This document shows positions 6,872 to 12,856 of a stretch of 15,047 nt of DNA, one piece after another (position 1 is the first letter of the stretch; every line of letters starts with the position of its first letter). Source of the stretch: an uncultured Christensenellaceae bacterium (lineage in GTDB: Bacteria > Bacillota > Clostridia > Christensenellales > Pumilibacteraceae); assembly GCA_910587455.1 (NCBI GenBank), contig CAJULK010000022.1, forward strand, positions 1 to 15,047, in the 5' to 3' direction. Position numbers and translations under genes: made by a program. The notes beneath the pieces were generated by a model. The model had not been told where the DNA came from and searched no databases. It saw nothing but the letters and a program-made list of their open reading frames with translations.

Positions 6872-7258
6872 ATGGAAATCACATATATGGAATGGAACGA
6901 AGAAAATTTTTTGAAAACTTATAAGGGTACGGAAAGGTTCGTAACGGACGAAGGGCGCGAGTATTATTTGCTCTTTTTGGAGTTGTTAGACGATGAGAAT
7001 TTGCTTGCGCATATTAAATTCGCCAACGACGTTTTGGGCGAGCCGCCGCTTGTGACTTTTATTAAATACGAGCGTGATTTTCTCAAAAAGGACATTTTCA
7101 ACAAGAGGATGTCGCCCGTTCAAAAGCGCGGAATCGGCGCGTGCTTCGGATATTTGTACAAGTTTATTTACAGCGGCTATGAGTCCGAACAAAGCTGGTT
7201 TAATGACGAAAAGACGGGTATCAAAACCGCAAGCAAATTTATTAAAAAGGAAAATTGA
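6872..7258 (+). CDS. Hypothetical protein, first gene of the nuclease operon
   Basis: 128 aa, not recognised. It is charged and rich in aromatic residues, with no membrane segment or signal peptide. Notable stretches are FVTDEGREYYLLFLELLDDE (about 23-42) and a C-terminal FGYLYKFIYSGYESEQSWF (about 95-113). The start at 6872 or at 6887 is undecided, because neither ATG has a Shine-Dalgarno sequence and the promoter ends 20 bases before the first. The stop at 7256-7258 is two bases before the ATG of the next gene, so the two are co-transcribed and probably act together, for example as partner or control protein of the downstream nuclease-like protein. That role is inference from context only. 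Confidence 0.7.
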   Translation: MEITYMEWNEENFLKTYKGTERFVTDEGREYYLLFLELLDDENLLAHIKFANDVLGEPPLVTFIKYERDFLKKDIFNKRMSPVQKRGIGACFGYLYKFIYSGYESEQSWFNDEKTGIKTASKFIKKEN

Positions 7259-7260
7259 GT

Positions 7261-8148
7261 ATGGTAAAAAAGTCACAAGATTATATACGTTATTTGTCCG
7301 CTGATAGGTTGGAAGATTTAGCCAATCTTCCGCCGTTGCGGACGCTTTTACATATTATAAAAACCGATCCCGAGCAACGTTACCAGCTTGAAATTAGACA
7401 AAACCGTATCACCGTTTACTATAACGGTGGAAAACTTTCCAACTTCAAAAAGGGCAAAAACGGTAAGTACACTACTGACTTTGACTTAAAATATTGCGAT
7501 AATCAAGATAAAGAAAGCGTAAACCGAAACACGATTATATCCATAGGTAACAAAGATATCAACAGCTTTGTAAACAATATAAAAACATACACCGACGAAA
7601 TGGACGCCTGGTTTTTGAAACATCCAAAAGCGGAACGGGCAAATCAGCAGATAATTTGCAAAAAATTCCGTGCGCCGAATGAGCATTTATGGCTTTTGGA
7701 TATAGAGTTCGTTATAGAAAATTCCCGTTTCGATATGCTCGGCGTAGATAATGACGGCAACGTCAAACTTATTGAATTGAAGGTAGGCAACGACGCGCTT
7801 TCAAGCAGACCGAAAAGCGGTTCCGAAAAGTTAGAATCAGGTTTATATAAACACTATCTCGATTTTTTACGCGTTCAGCAAAATGAAAAATGGTGGAAAG
7901 CGGTTATAGAAAGTGCAAAAAATAATATCAGCATTCGCAAAGAGCTTGGTTTGCCTACTTTTAAGGGAAGATTGAACACCTCCTTGCAATCGATTCAATT
8001 TGAAATTTGGCTTGCCGATTATTCGCACAAAGGTACTATTCTTTCTAGGGAATTAGTTGCCATCAAAGATGCGGGCGGCACGGATAATATAATAAAAATT
8101 AACCCTGATTATTTGTCCGATATCAGGAAAAAAATATCAATAATATAA
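7261..8148 (+). CDS. PD-(D/E)XK nuclease-like protein
   Basis: 295 aa. Residues 150-180 carry a PD-(D/E)XK-type core: a hydrophobic strand, FDMLGVD with Asp158, a turn, then LIELKV with Glu172 and Lys174. An upstream acidic residue in LLDIEFVIE (about 146-153) could complete the site. Such cores cut DNA or RNA in restriction, repair and defence proteins. The N-terminal 120 residues are not recognised; the C-terminal part contains a helix-rich LYKHYLDFLRVQQNEKWWKA region. The start is the ATG at 7261, with AAGGA ten bases upstream; a TTG at 7255 overlapping the previous stop is less likely. It is second in an operon with the 128-aa gene. The exact family is not identified. Confidence 0.7.
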   Translation: MVKKSQDYIRYLSADRLEDLANLPPLRTLLHIIKTDPEQRYQLEIRQNRITVYYNGGKLSNFKKGKNGKYTTDFDLKYCDNQDKESVNRNTIISIGNKDINSFVNNIKTYTDEMDAWFLKHPKAERANQQIICKKFRAPNEHLWLLDIEFVIENSRFDMLGVDNDGNVKLIELKVGNDALSSRPKSGSEKLESGLYKHYLDFLRVQQNEKWWKAVIESAKNNISIRKELGLPTFKGRLNTSLQSIQFEIWLADYSHKGTILSRELVAIKDAGGTDNIIKINPDYLSDIRKKISII

Positions 8149-8170
8149 CGGCGGACACACTCCGCCTTTA
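8149..8170 (+). terminator. Weak terminator after the nuclease operon
   Basis: A perfect 6-bp stem GGCGGA / TCCGCC (8150-8155 with 8161-8166) has a five-base loop and directly follows the stop codon. The tail TTTACTCTTACTC is only moderately T-rich. Confidence 0.5.
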
Positions 8171-8228
8171 CTCTTACTCGTACAATATGCAAAATTAAAT
8201 ATAGAAAACACTCAAAACGCTTGACTTT

Positions 8229-8256
8229 TTGATAAATTTGTGGTATTTATTATAAT
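8229..8256 (+). promoter_or_regulatory. Promoter of the MBL-DnaE fusion gene
   Basis: TTGATA (8229-8234, five of six matches), 16-base spacer, perfect TATAAT (8251-8256). It gives a leader of about 35 bases that includes GGAAGG five bases before the ATG at 8298. A separate TTGACT at 8221-8226 would need a much poorer -10 box. Confidence 0.65.
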
Positions 8257-8297
8257 GCGCGGCGCGAGCCGTAAGTAGTTATATTCGGAAGGTATAT

Positions 8298-11018
8298 ATG
8301 GAAGAGAGAACAGTGCAAGTAGGGATTTTTTGGGCAGTGCCGAACAAGATAGAAAGCGGTTGGAACTTTTACGAAGTCAAAAAGTCCTATCCGATAAGCG
8401 CGGCAAATACGCTCGGGTTTATCGACTACCCCTACTCGCATTATGACAAGTGGGACGACGTGCGAAGCCTAAGTGAAACGAACGATTGCTATTATTATCC
8501 GCGCGGCAGAGTGCTTTACGACGTCAAACAAAATAAGCACCGCATTTTTGCCGACGGATGTTTGGACGAATATGCTTTGCAAGAGATTATCGAATTATTT
8601 GAAATAGAAAACTACGAGCTATGCCGTGACGAGCATTATGTGAGCGCGTTTACTAAAAAGCATATTAGCGGAAAAACTCCTGTGCCGACGCTCGAATATG
8701 AAATTTTGCGCGGAAAAGATAAGATCGGCGAAAACCTAATAGAACTCACTTACGGCGATATAAAAGTTTTGATCGAACTCGGCAAAGCGTTAGACGGCGG
8801 CGACGAACAGAGCGATTTGGAAAAAGCCGTACTTAAAACTAAGTACGATGCCGTTGTGGTATCGCACTATCACGCCGACCACGCGGGACTTATCGAATAC
8901 AAGACGGACTGCCCCGTATATATCGGTTGCGGCGCATATCGCATTATAAAAGCAATGAACGAGTATCGGAATGCTTCCTATGTCGGAAAAAATGTCGGTT
9001 ATAACGCCAAAACAGGCGATACGCAATGTCTTCGTGCATACAAGTATCGGAATACTGTCTATTACGGCAAAGATATTGGCGATAACGTCAAGACCTATCG
9101 CAACGGGAAGCCGTTTACCGTCGGCGGCATAAAAATCACACCGTTTCTTTGCGACCATTCGGCGTTCGACAGTTATATGCTTTTATTCGAGGCAGGCGGC
9201 AAAAGCATTTTATATACCGGCGATTTCCGCTTTCACGGCAGAAAAGACAAAGAAAAACTGTTGTATGCTCTGCCGAAATCGGTCAATGTCCTCATTTGCG
9301 AGGGAACGAATATCGGCAGCGAAAAACCATGTTTTACCGAGCGCGAGCTTGAAAATAAACTTGCGGAGATTATGCGAAAGACCGACAAGCCCGTCTTCGT
9401 TCTGCAATCGGGATCGAATATCGACAGGCTTGTAAGCGTGTATCGCGCCGCAAAGCGCAGCGGACGCATATTGTACGAAGACAATTATACCGCATTGATC
9501 GCCTCTGCGGCAGGCGGCAAAATTCCACGTCCCGACGTTTTTGACGACGTATATGCTTTTACGCCGCGCCCGCTTCAAAGTAAACGCAAGGATATGTTTT
9601 TCGAGTTTGAAAATAAGCGAGGTTTGCGAGCCATAGTGCATAGCGGAAAATTCGTTATGGTTGTGCGACCTTCAATGTCCGGATTTATGAACAGACTATA
9701 CAATTCGTCGTTATACATTCCCGGATCTACGCTTGTTTATTCTATGTGGAGCGGGTATAAACAAGAAAAAGCGACGGCAAAATTTTTAGATTGCGCGACG
9801 GATATGTTTATGAATATTATCGACTTGCACACAAGCGGTCACGCAACCGAAGAAGATATAGAACTACTCAAACAAACGGTCAATGCTGATGAGTGCGTTA
9901 CCGTCCATATAGATAAAACCGCCGTACATAATCCGATTCGATTTCAAATTGACGGAGATCATTACGAGTTTTTATCACCTTACGAGTTTTTGCGGCGAGA
10001 AGTTTATAACGGAATACAAAATAAATTCAGCGATATTACGCCGAGCCTGACCGAGCGCGTTGAGAACGAATTGAGCAAGATATCCGAATTTAATCTCGGC
10101 GATTATTTCCTTATAGTTGCTGATGCAATAAAGTACGCAAAAAACGCGGGAATATCCGTAGGAACGGGGCGCGGCAGTATCGTAGGAAGTCTTGTCGCGT
10201 ATGCGCTCGATATTACCGCAGTCAATCCCGTAAAATACGCTCTGACTGCCGATAAATACTTCGACGGAAAACTTACAAAAGAAATAGCCGTTGATCTTTG
10301 CCAAGAACATCGCGGCGAGATATTCGACTACCTTGTGTCAAAATACGGTAGCGACCGCATTGCGCATATCGGTTATCGCACCGAGAAGTCGCAGGGTATT
10401 CGGCGGCACCCGACTGCGGTCGTATTGAGTAATCGGTCTATCGAAGAGCTTACACCGATGTTGAAAGCGGAAGACGGTACGCACGTTACCGCTTGCTCCG
10501 TCAAACGGTGCCGAGAGCTCGGAGTGTCTGTTTTTCATATTTTCGGCTGGAACAAGCTCACGCAAATACAAAAGACAATCGAACTCGTAAAAGAACGCAA
10601 AGGCGTTGCGATAGATTTTTCGGACACCGTGTTCGGCTATGATGACAGACAGGTTTTCGAGTTTATATCGAGCGGCGATACGGATGGTGTTTTCGGCTTG
10701 GAAAGCGGAGAAAGGAAAGAATTTATGCGTAAATTCAAGCCGAAAACGATTGAAGAACTTGTTGCGGGCGGTTGCTTATTCCATTTGCAAACGAGCACAA
10801 ATAAGCGAGCGGAAGAATTTTTACAAGGCTTAGATCTTTGCTCCATGCACAAAAATGAATTGATTGCCCTATATAACGAAATCGCAAGCGAAACACCGAC
10901 TATTACTTGTAAACCGCACGATATTTCTTACTACGGCTATATTACCTATCAAATGGCATATTTGAAATGCTATTACCCCGACGAGTTTATGCAAGTCTGT
11001 AAACAGACAAGCAACTGA
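8298..11018 (+). CDS. Metallo-beta-lactamase hydrolase fused to a degenerate DnaE-like polymerase core
   Basis: 906 aa in three parts. Residues 1-120 form an unrecognised domain with DCYYYPRGRVLYD. Residues 130-555 form a beta-lactamase-fold hydrolase of the RNase J/beta-CASP-like kind: HYHADH at 190-195, DHS, YTGDFRFHGR near 306-315, and HTSGHA at 511-516. Residues 560-906 align with the DNA polymerase III alpha core: EFLRREVYNGIQ, ERVENELSKI, YFLIV, GTGRGSIVGSLVAYAL (622-637), RRHPTAVVL near 702, GDTDGVFGLES near 795, and YQMAYLKCYYPDEFM (884-898). The acidic PDxDxDF motif reads KEIAVDL (661-667), and the Asp of MDFLGL is His747, so polymerase activity is unlikely. Two usual segments are missing: between the palm and the HAAGVV motif, and between the LYRPG and NKSHAxAY motifs. 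The MBL part stands where DnaE has its PHP domain. GGAAGG precedes the ATG. A DnaQ-like remnant follows 22 bases after the stop. Confidence 0.85.
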   Translation: MEERTVQVGIFWAVPNKIESGWNFYEVKKSYPISAANTLGFIDYPYSHYDKWDDVRSLSETNDCYYYPRGRVLYDVKQNKHRIFADGCLDEYALQEIIELFEIENYELCRDEHYVSAFTKKHISGKTPVPTLEYEILRGKDKIGENLIELTYGDIKVLIELGKALDGGDEQSDLEKAVLKTKYDAVVVSHYHADHAGLIEYKTDCPVYIGCGAYRIIKAMNEYRNASYVGKNVGYNAKTGDTQCLRAYKYRNTVYYGKDIGDNVKTYRNGKPFTVGGIKITPFLCDHSAFDSYMLLFEAGGKSILYTGDFRFHGRKDKEKLLYALPKSVNVLICEGTNIGSEKPCFTERELENKLAEIMRKTDKPVFVLQSGSNIDRLVSVYRAAKRSGRILYEDNYTALIASAAGGKIPRPDVFDDVYAFTPRPLQSKRKDMFFEFENKRGLRAIVHSGKFVMVVRPSMSGFMNRLYNSSLYIPGSTLVYSMWSGYKQEKATAKFLDCATDMFMNIIDLHTSGHATEEDIELLKQTVNADECVTVHIDKTAVHNPIRFQIDGDHYEFLSPYEFLRREVYNGIQNKFSDITPSLTERVENELSKISEFNLGDYFLIVADAIKYAKNAGISVGTGRGSIVGSLVAYALDITAVNPVKYALTADKYFDGKLTKEIAVDLCQEHRGEIFDYLVSKYGSDRIAHIGYRTEKSQGIRRHPTAVVLSNRSIEELTPMLKAEDGTHVTACSVKRCRELGVSVFHIFGWNKLTQIQKTIELVKERKGVAIDFSDTVFGYDDRQVFEFISSGDTDGVFGLESGERKEFMRKFKPKTIEELVAGGCLFHLQTSTNKRAEEFLQGLDLCSMHKNELIALYNEIASETPTITCKPHDISYYGYITYQMAYLKCYYPDEFMQVCKQTSN

Positions 11019-11039
11019 ATCAATTCTGGAGATAATTAT

Positions 11040-11264
11040 ATGACAAAACTTAAAGAACTTATTAAGAACAATACGGTTGTAGTCATCGATACCGAAACTG
11101 ACGGGCTTCCTTCGGACGGAAGAACTCGAATATACGAAATCTGCGCGCAAAAAATCTAGGACAGTGAAATATCCAATGCACTTTTTTGTATCGCGATGAT
11201 AAATCCAAAGTCGCTAACAGAGCAAATAGCGGTTAATATCAATGTATGTAAAGTTACCGTAGAC
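11040..11264 (+). pseudogene. Broken DnaQ-like (DEDDh) 3'-5' exonuclease gene
   Basis: An ATG at 11040, preceded by TGGAG, opens a frame with the exonuclease I motif VVVIDTETDGL (Asp17 and Glu19 as metal ligands) and RIYEICAQKI. A TAG at 11157-11159 stops it after 39 codons. In the same frame beyond the stop, the translation continues as DSEISNALFCIAMINPKSLT, which still follows the DnaQ pattern (xNP, then a helix), so this is a real nonsense mutation in an exonuclease gene. Similarity ends near 11240, where a terminator takes over; the Exo II and Exo III motifs are absent. It begins 22 bases after the MBL-DnaE gene, so it was probably the second gene of that operon and supplied an exonuclease partner. 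Readthrough of the TAG would not restore a full enzyme. Confidence 0.7.
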
Positions 11265-11293
11265 AATCCCGACACAGACCGTCGGGATTTTTC
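11265..11293 (+). terminator. Rho-independent terminator ending the MBL-DnaE operon
   Basis: A perfect 9-bp stem AATCCCGAC / GTCGGGATT (11265-11273 with 11281-11289) has a seven-base loop and five T at its end. It truncates the exonuclease remnant. Confidence 0.85.
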
Positions 11294-11409
11294 TTTGCCC
11301 GTAAACTATTCTATTTCGTTACAAGCCGTCTTATTGTTGCGACGAAGAAGCGTGCGATAGTCATTGTGCCGTATAACGCAAAAACACGCCGTTATATAGC
11401 GTGCTTTAT

Positions 11410-11462
11410 AAAAGAAAACACCCAATCAAACACAAAAGGTTCGACTGGGTTGGGCTTGGTGG
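11410..11462 (-). terminator. CCACCA plus terminator hairpin, module B, after the intact 2H gene
   Basis: On the minus strand CCACCA (11457-11462) is followed by a hairpin of CCCAGTCGAAC (11439-11449) with GTTTGATTGGG (11421-11431), nine of eleven positions paired, and then TGTTTTCTTTT. It lies about 45 bases after the 2H stop codon and can terminate that gene. It shares the CCACCA...AACC...CGAACC layout with the hairpins at 6632 and 14648. Confidence 0.65.
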
Positions 11463-11504
11463 AGCAGTCATAACCTAAAACGAAAAATTAATATGAAAAG
11501 CAAG

Positions 11505-12215
11505 TCAACGGTTTAACCTAACAATATTAATATAGTTGTTCATATTTGTGAATTTTTGATAATATAAGTCGCCTAAATTTATTTCAAAGTCGATATTGTT
11601 ATTATGCTTTTCTACTTCGCTTATCAATATCGATGCGGAAGATAAGTCAAATCCATTCACATTATAATATGCCAATGTAATGTGCGGCGTTAACGGATAG
11701 TTTAACGGTTTAATATCGTTAATAATCGAATACAATTCCATTAGCTTGATATAGTTGTTCCCGTCAATAGGATATAAGCCTAAAACCAAACTGGTATTGA
11801 CCATATTAAAAATGGCGTTGCTTTTCATTCTAATTCGGTGGTTCCCCAGTTTTTCTATTTGATTTTTAGCTTTTATAATTTTAAGTTCATTATAAAACAT
11901 CTCATCGGATATATTTTGCAATACATCAGAATTGCTTAAATCGTGCAATGTCATATGAAACGTATCGGGAACCAATCTTTCACAAAAACACTGAGGCGTT
12001 GCTTCGTATAAAGAATCAACAAGTAGTGAAATTACAGCCTTGGTCGCTTTATCCAAATCGAACACTACCGTGTCGCCGTAAAAATTCTTAAATGTATTAT
12101 CCCTATCTACCTTATGCGCAATTGACCGATTACCCGTGAAATATGTTCTGCCAAAGTCGATTTTGGTTTTTTCAAACGAATTTATTCGATTCAAAAACTC
12201 ATCGTAATTTTCCAT
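11505..12215 (-). CDS. 2H phosphoesterase-superfamily (LigT/CPDase-like) protein
   Basis: 236 aa counted from 12215, where GGAGG lies six bases upstream; the longer frame from 12242 has no such site. Two H-x-T motifs characteristic of 2H enzymes are present: His87-Met-Thr89 in DTFHMTLHDLS and His178-Ile-Thr180 in LTPHITLAYYNV, 91 residues apart. Each lies in a predicted strand and both are preceded by hydrophobic lobes. Members of this superfamily open or hydrolyse 2',3'-cyclic or 2'-5' linked nucleotides; some phage members (Acb1) degrade signalling cyclic oligonucleotides. The substrate here cannot be assigned. No membrane segment is present, so it should be cytoplasmic. A truncated paralogue lies at 5926-6456. 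The AT-rich base use of this gene differs from the GC-richer core genes on the left and suggests acquisition by transfer. Confidence 0.75.
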   Translation of the reverse strand: MENYDEFLNRINSFEKTKIDFGRTYFTGNRSIAHKVDRDNTFKNFYGDTVVFDLDKATKAVISLLVDSLYEATPQCFCERLVPDTFHMTLHDLSNSDVLQNISDEMFYNELKIIKAKNQIEKLGNHRIRMKSNAIFNMVNTSLVLGLYPIDGNNYIKLMELYSIINDIKPLNYPLTPHITLAYYNVNGFDLSSASILISEVEKHNNNIDFEINLGDLYYQKFTNMNNYINIVRLNR

Positions 12216-12221
12216 ATGCAA

Positions 12222-12226
12222 CCTCC
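12222..12226 (-). promoter_or_regulatory. Ribosome binding site that fixes the 2H gene start
   Basis: GGAGG on the minus strand, six bases before the ATG ending at 12215. It excludes the upstream in-frame ATG at 12242, which lacks a site. The left copy keeps GGAG at 6464-6467. Confidence 0.75.
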
Positions 12227-12256
12227 GATCGTTGTTATACAAAATATATTAACACA

Positions 12257-12635
12257 TATATATGATAATTGCAATCGATAAAATCAACAAAATGGCGCTG
12301 TGGCGGACGCTTGATAAAACAAGCGCGGCGCTGCGCGCCGCGATCAAGCACCCGCCGAAACGAAAGAAACGACCGACAAAACCGCAACGCCGAGCGGACA
12401 AAGGCGTCGCCGCTGAACCGCTTGGCGATCGCCTTTGTGTTCTCGCTCGGCGGCGTTGTGCGGCTGTTTATCGTGTCGCTTGTTTTTCGATTGTTTTCGT
12501 ATAGCGGCTATTGCATTGCGACGCCTTGTGACAATTTCCGCTATCTCGGTTTAAGTGTAGTTGTAAAAAAATTTTCAATTATTTCGCTGTTATAGGGTGA
12601 AAATTTTTATTTGTTATTGCAGGACGTTACACTCT
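12257..12635. other. GC-rich then AT-rich intergenic region left of the recombinase
   Basis: About 380 bp without a supported gene. Roughly 12290-12500 is much richer in G and C than either side and has short overlapping frames in two registers, one of which encodes a hydrophobic stretch (RLAIAFVFSLGGVVRLFIVS). Neither frame has a ribosome binding site or a recognisable product, so this may be relic coding DNA. It includes the compound hairpin at 12302-12356. Confidence 0.4.
12302..12356. repeat. Nested compound inverted repeat
   Basis: Three nested perfect arms: GGCGG/CCGCC (12302-12306 with 12352-12356), GCTTGAT/ATCAAGC (12309-12315 with 12343-12349) and GCGGCGC/GCGCCGC (12325-12331 with 12335-12341, three-base loop). 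An alternative small hairpin, GCTTG-ATAAAA-CAAGC (12309-12324), would compete with the middle arm. There is no T-run, so it is not a terminator. Confidence 0.7.
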
Positions 12636-12826
12636 TTTGTCTTTCGCGGTGGGAGCGTAAACGATTTCGCCTGCGCCGTCAAGGGAAAATATTTTGTTGA
12701 AAACAAAAAGTAAAAAAACTGTAACACAAAATATTTTCTCGATCCTTGACGGCGACGAAAAAACAATAACGGTTGAAGTAATTAACAGCCGAAACCGTTT
12801 GTTTTCGCTCCCGTCGAAAGACAAAA
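12636..12826. repeat. Long imperfect inverted repeat upstream of the recombinase
   Basis: The left arm 12636-12698 (63 bases) pairs with the right arm 12726-12826 (101 bases). The arms share an outer 12-mer TTTTGTCTTTCG, a middle CGCCGTCAAGG and an inner AAAATATTTTGT, each exact. The right arm has about 32 extra bases in the middle (near 12760-12788). A 27-base loop separates the arms. The right arm ends 15 bases before the AAAGGAG of the recombinase, so the structure would lie in its leader RNA if transcription starts to the left. Confidence 0.8.
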
Positions 12827-12856
12827 TAAAAAACAATCTAAAAGGAGATTTCTCAA

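Larger units (their letters stand above)
11160..11504. other. Intergenic region between the exonuclease remnant and the 2H gene
   Basis: It holds the rest of the exonuclease remnant, the plus-strand terminator at 11265-11293, a small inverted repeat TATAACG/CGTTATA (11372-11378 with 11390-11396), and the minus-strand terminator at 11410-11462. No gene is seen between 11295 and 11504. Confidence 0.5.
11464..12256 (-). repeat. Right copy of the duplicated 2H-phosphoesterase segment
   Basis: Intact counterpart of 5899-6498, in the same orientation about 5.6 kb away. It contains two AACGGTTTAA repeats (11507-11516 and 11704-11713) that explain the deletion in the left copy. Confidence 0.8.

Noticed and set aside
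11440..11540. A tRNA gene ending in CCACCA at module B
   Set aside because: The sequence upstream on that strand is the 3' end of the 2H gene and its flank; no cloverleaf can be drawn.
12262..12595. Two overlapping plus-strand frames of 80 and 108 codons
   Set aside because: No ribosome binding site and no recognisable product; the start overlaps the leader of the divergent 2H gene, and the GC-rich repeats explain the open frames.
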